The position numbers and the translations under genes are program-made. The notes beneath the pieces were generated by a model. It saw only the letters and a program-made list of their open reading frames with translations. It did not search any database and had not been told where the DNA came from. DNA of 39,997 bases from Corallococcus sp. CA053C (GTDB lineage Bacteria; Myxococcota; Myxococcia; Myxococcales; Myxococcaceae): NCBI RefSeq assembly GCF_003611675.1, contig NZ_RAWA01000037.1, positions 1 through 39,997 of the forward strand. The letters are read 5' to 3'. Positions 31,936 to 39,715 of the stretch are shown here, piece by piece. Every line of letters begins with the position of its first letter. Position 1 is the stretch's first letter.

Positions 31936-32718
31936 ATGACGGGCATGAGGATGGAGCGGGTCGAGGAGACGCTGGAGCGCATCCGTCGCGAGGTGGCACA
32001 GACGCCGGACGGCGTGCTGGCCTTCGATGGCGACGGCACGCTGTGGAGCGGGGACGTGGGGGACGACCTGTTCCTCGCCCTGCTGGAACACGGCGGCGTG
32101 CGGCCCGAGGCGCGCGTGGGCCTGGAGCGGCTGGGTGCCCGGCACGGCGTGGAGTCGCATCCCGACACGGTGATGCTGGCGCGCGCCCTGTTCGCGGCGT
32201 TCGAGGCCGGACGGCTTCCGGAGAAGGACACCTACGAGATGATGGCGTGGGTGTTCGCCGGCTGGCTCGTGGAGGAGGTGCGCGGCTTCGCCCAGGAGGT
32301 GGTGGCTCGCAAGGGGGTCGCCCAACGCATCCATCCGGAGGCCCGCCGGGTGGTGGAGTGGGCCCGCGGCCAGGGCGTGGATTGCTACGTCGTCAGCGCG
32401 TCTCCGCGCGCGGTGGTGGAGGCCGCGGTGCGCGAGGTGGGACTGACCGCCGAGTTCGTGCTGGCGTGCACGCCGAGGGAGCAGAACGGACGGCTTCAGA
32501 CGTCTGTCTTCGAGCCCGTGCCCTACGGTCCCGGCAAGGTGAACTGTCTCAGGCAGCGCACGAGCCGACCGCTCTGCGCCGCCTTCGGCGACAACGTGTT
32601 CGACCTGGACATGCTCGCGGCGTCACGCGTCCCGGTGGCCATCCGGCCCAAGGCGCGGCTGCGCGAGCGCGCGGCGGAGCTTCCTTCGCTCGTGCAGCTG
32701 CAACCCGAAGAGGCGTGA
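31936..32718 (+). CDS. HAD-IB family phosphatase
   Basis: A 260-residue soluble hydrolase with all four HAD motifs: D31-G-D33-G-T in 'LAFDGDGTLW', motif II Ser in 'CYVVSASPRA', Lys in 'YGPGKVNCL', and 'FGDNVFDLDML' with the metal-binding Asp residues. The helical cap between motifs I and II and the SerB-like order place it in subclass IB. Candidate substrates include phosphoserine and other small phosphomonoesters; nothing in the neighbourhood narrows this. ATGs at 31936, 31945 and 31951 compete; the first was taken. It converges with the OmpA-family gene. Confidence 0.85.
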   Translation: MTGMRMERVEETLERIRREVAQTPDGVLAFDGDGTLWSGDVGDDLFLALLEHGGVRPEARVGLERLGARHGVESHPDTVMLARALFAAFEAGRLPEKDTYEMMAWVFAGWLVEEVRGFAQEVVARKGVAQRIHPEARRVVEWARGQGVDCYVVSASPRAVVEAAVREVGLTAEFVLACTPREQNGRLQTSVFEPVPYGPGKVNCLRQRTSRPLCAAFGDNVFDLDMLAASRVPVAIRPKARLRERAAELPSLVQLQPEEA

Positions 32719-32728
32719 GGCGGGAGCG

Positions 32729-32770
32729 CGCCGCTTCGCGAGACCGGAACCTCCAGTCCACGAAGCGGCG
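32729..32770. terminator. 10-bp perfect inverted repeat between convergent genes
   Basis: CGCCGCTTCG (32729-32738) and CGAAGCGGCG (32761-32770) are exact complements with a 22-base loop. It lies in the 72-base gap between two converging stops and is probably a bidirectional terminator. No T-tract follows on either strand. Confidence 0.55.
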
Positions 32771-32790
32771 TCACCGCGCCGCGGCCGGGG

Positions 32791-34488
32791 TCAGCGCCCC
32801 GTCTCTCCGCTCTTCACGATGAACTCCACGCGGCGGTTCGCCGTCAGGCCTTCGGGCGTGTCGTTGGACATCAACGGGCGCGTCGGCCCGTAGCCCTTCG
32901 CCTCCAGGCGTGAACCGGCGATGCCTCGCTGAATCAGATACGCGCGCACGCGGTCCGCGCGCTGCTGGCTCAGGGTGCGGTTGAGCTCCTCGGGACCCGT
33001 GTTGTCCGTGTGGCCTTCAATCTGGATCTGGAGCTTCGGATTCGCCTTCAGGTAGTCCGCGATGGCGTCCAACTGGCGACGCTCCTCCTCGTCGAACTCG
33101 GCCTGGCCCACCGGGAACAGCACGCGGTGATCCAGCGGCGACTTCGTGTCCTCCACCGGCGTCCTGGGCTCCTCGGGCTTGGGCTCGACGGGCTTCGGCT
33201 CCTCGGGCTTCGGCTCCTCGGGCTTGGGCTCGACGGGCTTCGGCTCCTCGCGCACGGGGCAGCCACGGTTCGACGCGGGGCCTGCTTCCTTCGGGCAGCC
33301 GTCCTCGTCGTCCGCGACGCTGTCTCCATCCGAGTCGGGCGGCGGGCAACCGTGGTAGCGCGCAGTCCCCGCGACCGAGGCGCACTGGTCCTCGCGATCC
33401 ACCACGCCGTCGTTGTCCGAGTCCTTGTCCGGGCAGCCCGCGTTGTCCACGGAGCCTGCCTCCAGCGGGCAACGGTCCTTCCCGTTGGCCACCGAGTCCC
33501 CGTCATCATCCTGATCCGGGCACTCCTCCGGGGTGTGGCTGCGACCGCTCGCGCACTTGTCTTCACGCGGCGGCGGCTTGTTCGCCCACGCGATGCCCGC
33601 GGCCAGCCGGAACGACGGCGTGCCTGGGATGTCCGTGAAGCCATGCCCCGCGAGCGCGAACGCCTCGAAGCCCATGCCCACCGGCAGGCGCAAGCCTCCG
33701 AGCAGCTCCAGCGCCACGTCCGACTCCACGAGGGATTCGGCGGCCTCGAGTGCGACTTCGCCTCGCAGCCCTTCGCCGCGCGTGGCCACCACCAGGCCCT
33801 GCTCCAGCTCCGTACCGACATCGCGGCCGGGCTCGACCTCCTTGGATTTGATCCGCACGCCCGCGCTCGCGCCGAGGGCCAGGGGGCCCACCTCGCGGCT
33901 CAGGGCCACGCGGGGAGCGACCTGGAACCCGGCCCACCCCTGCTGACGACCGAACGCGTCCGCGGAGCCTCCGGGCAGCCCCACGTCCAGGCCCAGACCG
34001 AGGAACACCGGGTCTCCGTCCTCGCGACGCAGCAGCGCGTAGCGGGCCCCCAGTTCGGGCGTCCCCAACCCGAAGGAGTCCGGGGTCGTCACGCCGGCCA
34101 GCGTCTCCGCGCCGTGTCCCCCCTGGGAGATGATGACGGGCACCCGCGCGGACAACTCCAACCGGTCCACGGGAGACCACGCACCGGCGAGCCAGCCCGC
34201 GGTCCGGTAGTGCAGGATGGAGCGCTCCACGTCATCGCTGCCCTTCAACAGCAGGATGCCGCGCTCGTAGTTGACCATGAGGAGCAGGCGGTAGCCGCCC
34301 TCGGGAAGCACGTTGCCGGTGTCCACCAGCATCGAGTCCGTGGCCGCGGGCGTGAAGCGCAGGCGCTCCAGGTCCAACGGGCGCAAGGGACTCGAGAGGC
34401 TCTGGCCAAAGGCCGCGGGTGCAACGGCGGTGGCCAGCAGCGCGGCCAGCGCCCATCTCTGTGCCTGTGTACGCAAGGGGAGGTCCAT
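32791..34488 (-). CDS. OmpA-family outer-membrane protein with thrombospondin type-3 repeats
   Basis: A 565-residue secreted protein (start at 34488, giving a clean signal peptide ending 'VAPAAFG'; an ATG at 34533 is the alternative, three bases after the upstream stop). Residues ~30-310 look like a beta-barrel or beta-rich domain ('LELSARVPVIISQGG', 'VALSREVGPLALGASAGVRI'). Residues ~310-400 hold three Ca2+-binding thrombospondin type-3 repeats ('DQDDDGDSVANGKDRCP', 'DKDSDNDGVVDREDQC'). A Lys/Pro/Glu linker encoded by a 15-bp tandem repeat follows. The last ~130 residues form an OmpA peptidoglycan-binding domain with 'IEGHTDNTG' and 'NRRVEFIV'. It may tie the outer membrane to the wall. It is adjacent to, and co-directional with, the kelch surface protein. 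Confidence 0.88.
   Translation of the reverse strand: MDLPLRTQAQRWALAALLATAVAPAAFGQSLSSPLRPLDLERLRFTPAATDSMLVDTGNVLPEGGYRLLLMVNYERGILLLKGSDDVERSILHYRTAGWLAGAWSPVDRLELSARVPVIISQGGHGAETLAGVTTPDSFGLGTPELGARYALLRREDGDPVFLGLGLDVGLPGGSADAFGRQQGWAGFQVAPRVALSREVGPLALGASAGVRIKSKEVEPGRDVGTELEQGLVVATRGEGLRGEVALEAAESLVESDVALELLGGLRLPVGMGFEAFALAGHGFTDIPGTPSFRLAAGIAWANKPPPREDKCASGRSHTPEECPDQDDDGDSVANGKDRCPLEAGSVDNAGCPDKDSDNDGVVDREDQCASVAGTARYHGCPPPDSDGDSVADDEDGCPKEAGPASNRGCPVREEPKPVEPKPEEPKPEEPKPVEPKPEEPRTPVEDTKSPLDHRVLFPVGQAEFDEEERRQLDAIADYLKANPKLQIQIEGHTDNTGPEELNRTLSQQRADRVRAYLIQRGIAGSRLEAKGYGPTRPLMSNDTPEGLTANRRVEFIVKSGETGR
33166..33250 (-). repeat. 15-bp tandem repeat encoding (E/V)EPKP
   Basis: About 5.7 copies of a 15-base unit (variants CGGCTCCTCGGGCTT and GGGCTCGACGGGCTT, plus strand) encode a Pro/Lys/Glu-rich linker. 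Copies differ in a regular pattern (types A-B-A-A-B-A), suggesting duplication of a larger block. Copy number may vary between strains. Confidence 0.85.
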
Positions 34489-34536
34489 TCGGGAAGGGAA
34501 GGAGCGTGCGAGACGTTCAGGTCCGAAGCGCATGGA

Positions 34537-37500
34537 TCACCGAACCCCGGCGCTGGTGCGGCGGCGGCGCAGACCGGCCCACGACGCCAGCCCCGTGAGG
34601 AGCGCCAGCGCGGAGGTCGCGTCCCCGCCGACGCTCTGGCAACCACCGCCCGCGATGGACACCACCGTGGCCTGGACCGCGACCTGGAACGTGCACTGCG
34701 CGGAGTTGCCGGCCTCGTCCGTGGCGGTGACGGTGACCTGGGTGGAGCCCGGCGCGAACGTGCTGCCCGAAGCGGGCGAGGATGTGATCGTCGGCGTCGC
34801 GGTGACGGCGTCCGTGGCCGTCGGCTCGAACGTCACCTGCGCGCCGGACGCGTCCGTGGTCGCCGTCTGATCCGACGGGCACGTCACGGTGGGCGGGGTG
34901 GTGTCCTGCACGGTGACGAGGAACGAGCACGAGGCCGGGACGCCGCCCGCGGTGGAGGCGGTCACGGTCGTCGCGCCGCGCGGGAACCGGGAGCCGGACG
35001 GCACCGAGTAGGTGACCGGCGTGCCCACCTGGCCAGGCACCGCGGGATCGTAGGTGACGACGGCGCCATCCGGGCCCGTCGCTTCGGCGGTGACGTCCGC
35101 GGGGCACGTGAGGGTCGGAGGCGGCCCTTCCGTGACGGTGATGTTCACCGTGGCCAGGTTGCTGTCCTGGACGCAGTCCCGGACGCGGAAGTCGAAGCTG
35201 TCCGCGCCGACGTAGCCCGGCGCGGGCGTGTACGTGAGGGCGGGCGGCGTGCCGCTCAGCGTGCCGTGCAGCGGCTGGCGCACCACGGTCCAGGTCAGCA
35301 CCTGCCCCACGTCCGGGTCGGTCGCGGTGAGGGTGATGGCCAGCGGCGTGTCCTTGCCCGCGGCGACGTCCTGGTTCAGCGCCGTGGGCGTCTGGTTCGC
35401 GACCAGCTGCACCATGCGTCCGCCGGGGATGCCATTGGCGAAGACGCTGAGCGCATAGGGCCCCAGCGGAACGCTGACGGGGACGGTCACGGTCGCGCGC
35501 GTGGACGACGTGTCGGAGCTGGGGAGCGTCAGGAGACGCCCGCCCTCCGCGGCCTGGAGGCGCACGAGGGGGAAGTCGGTGGGGGAGTCGCCGGTGGAGG
35601 TGCCTCCGCTCGCGCCGGAGATGCCCCGGAACAGCAGGCCCTCGAGCACGGTCGGACAGGCGGGGACGAGGGTGGCCGGACGGGTGACCACCGGCCTCCA
35701 CGCGGGGAGGGCGCCGGTGTCGTCGAACAGCTCGGCGTTCGGGGCGGTCGCGCCACCCGCGAGGAGCGCCTCGCCCGAAGGCAGGGCGGCGAGGACGAGC
35801 CCACCGCGCGAGGCCGGGGCGTTGACGGTGCTCCAGACGCGGGTGGCGGGGTCGTAGACCTCCGCCGCGTCGGCGAACTCGCCCGCCACGGTCAGGCCGC
35901 CCGCGACCAGGACCTTGCCGGAGGGCAGCAGCGCGGCGGTGTGATGCCAGCGCGGCTGCGCGAGCGCCCCGACGCTCGCCCAGCCGTTCGTTGCGGGGTT
36001 GTAGAGCTCCGCGGACGCAAGCTCCGTGAAGCCCGAGAGCCCGCCGGTCGCGAGGACCTGGCCCGAGGGCAGCAGCGTCAGCGTCAGCTCCTCGCGGGCC
36101 TGGGCGAGGCTCGCCGCGGGAGCCCAGGCGTTGGTCGCGGGGTCGTACAGCGCCGCCGAGGCGAGCGGCGCGCCGGAGTTGTCATGACCGCCCGCGACGA
36201 GCACGCGGCCATCCGGGAGCAGCACGGCGGCATGCGCGGCGCGCGGGGTGGCGGCGGTAGCCACCGGGGTCCAGGTGTTGTTGCCCGGCGTGTACCGCTC
36301 CACGGCGTCGAGCACGGTGACGTTGCGCTGACCTCCGACCGCCAGCACCGTTCCATCGTTCAGGAGCGTGGCGGTGTGGATGTGCCGGGGAGTCGTGAGC
36401 GACGCGGCGGGGGTCCAGGCGTTGGACGCCGCATCGTAGCGCTCGGTGGCGGTCACCGACGTGGTGCCGTTCCGCCCGCCCGCGACCAGCACCTGACCCG
36501 AGGGCAGGACCGTCGCGGTGGCGCGCTCGCGCGGCGTGGAGAGGGCCGGTGCGGAAGTCCAGGCGTTCGCCGTCCGGTCATACAGCTCCACGGCCGTCGA
36601 CGAGGCACCGATTGCCTCACGGCCACCCGCGACGAGCACCCTGCCCGTGGGCAGCAGCGCGACGACGGGGTCGGTCCGGGGCGTGCCCAGGGTCCCGGCG
36701 GGAGACCACCGGCTGACGGCGGGGTCGTACAGCTCCGCCTCCGCGTAGAAGGTGAGGCTGGGCGCGCTGCTGTACCCGCCTGCCACCAGCACCTTGCCGG
36801 AGGGCAGCAGGGTCGCGGTGTGGTTCTCGCGCCCGATGCTCATCGAGCCCGCGGCGGTCCACTGGCCGGTCGCGGGGTTGTAGACCTCCGAGACGACCTG
36901 CGCATTCCTCGCGGAATCGGAGCCGCCCGCGACCAGGACCCTGCCATCGGGCAGCAGCGTGGCCGAATGGCCCGAGCGAGGGAACGCGAGGCTGGCGGTG
37001 GCGGTCCAGGTGTTGGCCGCCGGGTCATAGATTTCCGAAGCGGGGGTCACGCCCCCCGCGGTGAACCCGCCCGCGACGAGCACGCGGCCGTCGGGCAGCA
37101 GCGTGCTGGTGAAGTAGTGCCGGGGCGTCAGCGGGGACGCGGCGGCGGTCCAGGTGCCGGTCGTGGGATCGTAGAGGTCGGCGCCAGGGACCTCGCCCGC
37201 CTGGTTGAAGCCGCTCACCGCGAGCACCCGCCCATTCCGCAGCAGCGTGGTGGAGTGCGCGCCCCGGCCCAGGGTCATGGCACCGGTGGGGAGGAACGTG
37301 TTGCTCGCGGGGTCGTACAGCTCCGCGGAGGTGAGCCGGACGCCGCCGCTCCCGGTGCCACCCGCGACCAGCGCCTGCCCCGAGTTCAGCAGCGTGACGG
37401 TGGGCAGCCCGCGGGTCTGCGCCATGTTGCCCGTGGGGGTCCACGTGCCCGACGCGGGGTCGTAGAGCCGTCCCGAGATGGAGCCGTCGGTCAGCACGAG

Positions 37501-37860
37501 CACCTTGCCGTTGGGGAGCAGCACGGCCTGGGAGACGTTGCCCTGGATGCCGGAGTCGCCGGCATCGCGCCAGGTGCCGGTGGCGGGGTTGTAGAGCTCC
37601 GCCACGCTGACGAACCCGGTCCTGTTGACGCCGTTGACGACGAGGAGCTCACCGGAGGGGAGGAGGACGGCGCCGTGTTGCGCGCGTGTGCGGGCCATGG
37701 GCGCGGTGGCGGTCCAGCCCGGCGCGGAGGCCAGCGGGGTCTTCGCGGACGTGGGAGCGCCATCGCCCGGGTTCGGGTGCTCCTTCGAGCTACAAGCCAG
37801 AAGGCTCACGCCCGCCACCAACACCAGGATCCTGCTCCAGACAGCGTGCTGTGACCGCAT
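34537..37860 (-). CDS. Large kelch-repeat/HYR surface lipoprotein with MYXO-CTERM-like tail
   Basis: A 1107-residue exported protein. The ATG at 37860 gives a lipoprotein signal with lipobox LLAC and Cys23. Residues ~40-720 contain about 14 kelch-type repeats of ~50 residues ('LLPDGRVLVAGG' followed by 'A.LYDPATNTW'), enough for two six- or seven-bladed propellers. A beta-rich Ig-like section follows, then a cadherin-like segment ('TATDPDVGQVLTW'), then two HYR domains ('PPTLTCPADVTA', 'PPTVTCPSDQTA'). The last ~35 residues are 'GGGC', a hydrophobic helix and RRRR, a MYXO-CTERM-like sorting signal. Both ends could thus be lipid- or membrane-linked. It likely acts in adhesion or binding at the cell surface or on outer-membrane vesicles; the ligand is unknown. 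The OmpA-family gene follows closely. Confidence 0.88.
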   Translation of the reverse strand: MRSQHAVWSRILVLVAGVSLLACSSKEHPNPGDGAPTSAKTPLASAPGWTATAPMARTRAQHGAVLLPSGELLVVNGVNRTGFVSVAELYNPATGTWRDAGDSGIQGNVSQAVLLPNGKVLVLTDGSISGRLYDPASGTWTPTGNMAQTRGLPTVTLLNSGQALVAGGTGSGGVRLTSAELYDPASNTFLPTGAMTLGRGAHSTTLLRNGRVLAVSGFNQAGEVPGADLYDPTTGTWTAAASPLTPRHYFTSTLLPDGRVLVAGGFTAGGVTPASEIYDPAANTWTATASLAFPRSGHSATLLPDGRVLVAGGSDSARNAQVVSEVYNPATGQWTAAGSMSIGRENHTATLLPSGKVLVAGGYSSAPSLTFYAEAELYDPAVSRWSPAGTLGTPRTDPVVALLPTGRVLVAGGREAIGASSTAVELYDRTANAWTSAPALSTPRERATATVLPSGQVLVAGGRNGTTSVTATERYDAASNAWTPAASLTTPRHIHTATLLNDGTVLAVGGQRNVTVLDAVERYTPGNNTWTPVATAATPRAAHAAVLLPDGRVLVAGGHDNSGAPLASAALYDPATNAWAPAASLAQAREELTLTLLPSGQVLATGGLSGFTELASAELYNPATNGWASVGALAQPRWHHTAALLPSGKVLVAGGLTVAGEFADAAEVYDPATRVWSTVNAPASRGGLVLAALPSGEALLAGGATAPNAELFDDTGALPAWRPVVTRPATLVPACPTVLEGLLFRGISGASGGTSTGDSPTDFPLVRLQAAEGGRLLTLPSSDTSSTRATVTVPVSVPLGPYALSVFANGIPGGRMVQLVANQTPTALNQDVAAGKDTPLAITLTATDPDVGQVLTWTVVRQPLHGTLSGTPPALTYTPAPGYVGADSFDFRVRDCVQDSNLATVNITVTEGPPPTLTCPADVTAEATGPDGAVVTYDPAVPGQVGTPVTYSVPSGSRFPRGATTVTASTAGGVPASCSFLVTVQDTTPPTVTCPSDQTATTDASGAQVTFEPTATDAVTATPTITSSPASGSTFAPGSTQVTVTATDEAGNSAQCTFQVAVQATVVSIAGGGCQSVGGDATSALALLTGLASWAGLRRRRTSAGVR
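35717..37710 (-). repeat. Array of ~14 kelch-encoding repeats of ~150 bp
   Basis: About 14 imperfect DNA repeats correspond to the kelch blades. Segments such as GTTGTAGAGCTCCG and 'GGTCGCGGGGTCGTA' recur at near-regular intervals of ~147-156 bases. They are coding repeats within the kelch gene, not a separate element. Confidence 0.8.
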
Positions 37861-37986
37861 CGAACGAACTCCGATCCGCGAGGCCGGCACGGACGCAAGC
37901 GCGTCCGCCCACCGTGAGCAACCGGCAGCGGCTTAGCAGCGGGTCGGGTGCGCGGGCAACGCGCGAGAAAAATCCTCTGCGGTTGA

Positions 37987-38958
37987 TCAATCGAGGAAGC
38001 GGCGCCACCAGCGACGGGCTTCCTCTTCCGTGAACCCGTCAAAGGCGGTGAAGGGGAGGTCGGGGTAGAGCCAGGGTTCCAGGACTCTGGCGAACTCACG
38101 GTACGCCGGCAGGGGTTCGTCGAGCTTCGTGTTGCCCGCCAGCGGGGCAGCTCCAAGGCTGATCAGCGCACGTCCTCCGCTGAGTTCCTCGACGGTGGTG
38201 TCCGGATCGCTCAGGCGGGAGCGAAGTGCCTGCGGGCCGCCCACGGCTTCGAGCACGGGCGGGCCCAGGAAGTTCAGCCAGTGCACGTCGTCAATGTGGT
38301 TGCCCAGGCGCAGGGCCGTCGCTACGCCCGGCACGCCCCAGCCAGGATGCCGGAAGAGGTTGTCCTTGATGATGGAGAGGAGCCTCGACCGGCCCCGCGT
38401 AAAGGAGAGGGACAATCCGGTATGACCCGTCACGAAGGGTAGGGGGGCCGCGAGCGCCAGGGCCAGCTCACGAGCCTTGTCGGGGCCGTGGTCGGCCAGG
38501 AATCGGAGCGGAACACTGACGCTCACCTCGCTGAGCTCAGACGAGGTCTCACGCCAGGGCAGCCGAGTGCGATAGCTGAATTCATAGCCACTCGGATCGA
38601 AGGTGTCTCCTGTCAGGAGTACCCAGGTCTCAAACGCCCGCTTGGTCAAGATGCGAAACCAAAGGGAATCCTCTTCCATGTCCTCCAGGAAGCCGATGCG
38701 GGGTGTCTCCAGTTGCTTGCGGATGTCTTCCCAGGCAGCGGCCGTGAGCGGGAAAGACTCTTCCCTGAGGTCGAAGTCGTAACCCGTCGTCAATGTGTTG
38801 GCGTCATTCTCGATGTGTCGGAGATACACATCGAGCACTTGCTGCATCAGTGGTGCGAGCGCCCGATGGTCGTGGCGCAGGTAGAAGACGATGCGCACCA
38901 CGAGCTGGACCCTTGGGAGTTGATTGGCGAAGTGCTGCAAGGGGGAATACCTACTCAC
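37987..38958 (-). CDS. DUF3396 / type VI immunity-family protein
   Basis: A 323-residue soluble protein with no signal peptide, so it would act in the cytoplasm. The C-terminal half fits DUF3396, a family of T6SS immunity proteins: 'GWGVPGVATALRLGNHIDDVHWLNFLGPPVLEAVGG' region with the conserved His-Trp-Leu-Asn core, then 'GRALISLGAAPLAGNTK' and 'LEPWLYPDLP'. The start is a GTG inside the last codons of the upstream lipoprotein gene (8-base overlap), which argues for coupled expression. It is likely the antidote to that neighbour, protecting the producing cell and its kin. Alternative: a domain protein with an unrelated role. Confidence 0.72.
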   Translation of the reverse strand: MSRYSPLQHFANQLPRVQLVVRIVFYLRHDHRALAPLMQQVLDVYLRHIENDANTLTTGYDFDLREESFPLTAAAWEDIRKQLETPRIGFLEDMEEDSLWFRILTKRAFETWVLLTGDTFDPSGYEFSYRTRLPWRETSSELSEVSVSVPLRFLADHGPDKARELALALAAPLPFVTGHTGLSLSFTRGRSRLLSIIKDNLFRHPGWGVPGVATALRLGNHIDDVHWLNFLGPPVLEAVGGPQALRSRLSDPDTTVEELSGGRALISLGAAPLAGNTKLDEPLPAYREFARVLEPWLYPDLPFTAFDGFTEEEARRWWRRFLD

Positions 38959-39715
38959 GAACGACTCCCATTTGAGGCGTCACGATGGCGGGTTTGCAGT
39001 TTCTACCCAGGTCTTTGTAGCGCCCCAACTGCGTTAGCGTGTCGGAGTTGGAGAGCGGGTCAGCCTTGCTGAGCTTGGTGCATGGAAATTTGAAGTCGTA
39101 GATGCATTGGATCTGATCTGGCTGGCCTGATGCGTGGAGGACGACATCGGGCTTCATCGACTTCGTCCAACGACCCGTTAGTGCGTATCCACCCGATTTG
39201 TCATTGGGTCCATAGCGCGGCTCGATGGAGACGTGGTCGGGGAAGAGCCGGACGATCTCTTCTTGGACGCACCTGAAGGCACGGTCGTGCTTCAGCTTGC
39301 CCAGCTCCATCTGCCGGGCGATGGGGAGGCCATCCTTGTCCTTGCCGACCACCCGTTTGCACTCGTCATCATCTGGAATCTTCCCTTCGCCGTACTCGCG
39401 CTCGTTGACCTTGAAGTTCGCCTCCTTGGCGCACTCCACCAGCAGGTACTCGATGCGTGCCACGTCCGCGGCTTCCAGGACGCGCAACGTGGCGCTGGCG
39501 GTCGCCGCCGCCCTCGCGGCCTGGCCCACCCAGGGGAGCACGGCTTCATTGCCCGGCAGGTTGTAACAGGCGGGGTTCCGAAGGCATGCGCTCGTCGCGG
39601 AATCGGTCTGCTCGTAGCGGCTCGGACCCGTCGAAGCACAGGACAGGCAGAGCAGGGTGATCATCCCAACCAGACACCACCGAGTGCCCTCAATCATCCT
39701 CTTCGTCCATGTCAT
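38951..39715 (-). CDS. Putative lipoprotein with PD-(D/E)XK-like C-terminal domain (toxin candidate)
   Basis: A 254-residue protein. The ATG at 39715 was chosen (39697 is an alternative); both leave a signal peptide ending 'LLCLSC' with lipid-modifiable Cys26. Residues ~30-150 are helical and charged with an Ala-rich patch. Residues ~165-254 resemble a PD-(D/E)XK nuclease: 'KPDVVLHASG' (D190), 'CIYDFKFPC' (D207-x-K209) and 'TQLGRYKDL' (Q229, Y233). The intact D...DxK core supports nuclease activity. An outer-surface lipoprotein nuclease would be unusual; delivery to neighbours by contact (outer-membrane exchange or a secretion system) is a possibility. It overlaps the end of the upstream gene and its own stop overlaps the immunity-like gene. 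Confidence 0.6.
   Translation of the reverse strand: MTWTKRMIEGTRWCLVGMITLLCLSCASTGPSRYEQTDSATSACLRNPACYNLPGNEAVLPWVGQAARAAATASATLRVLEAADVARIEYLLVECAKEANFKVNEREYGEGKIPDDDECKRVVGKDKDGLPIARQMELGKLKHDRAFRCVQEEIVRLFPDHVSIEPRYGPNDKSGGYALTGRWTKSMKPDVVLHASGQPDQIQCIYDFKFPCTKLSKADPLSNSDTLTQLGRYKDLGRNCKPAIVTPQMGVVRE

Noticed and set aside
35717-37710. Regular repeats that might suggest a CRISPR array
   Set aside because: Units are ~150 bp, imperfect and in frame within a kelch gene; there are no identical 25-40-bp repeats with unique spacers.
33010-37854. A very long plus-strand open frame (1614 codons) covering the OmpA and kelch genes
   Set aside because: It is antisense to two well-supported genes. 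GC-rich third positions make stop codons rare in the opposite frame, and its translation is His/Arg/Gly-rich with no motif.
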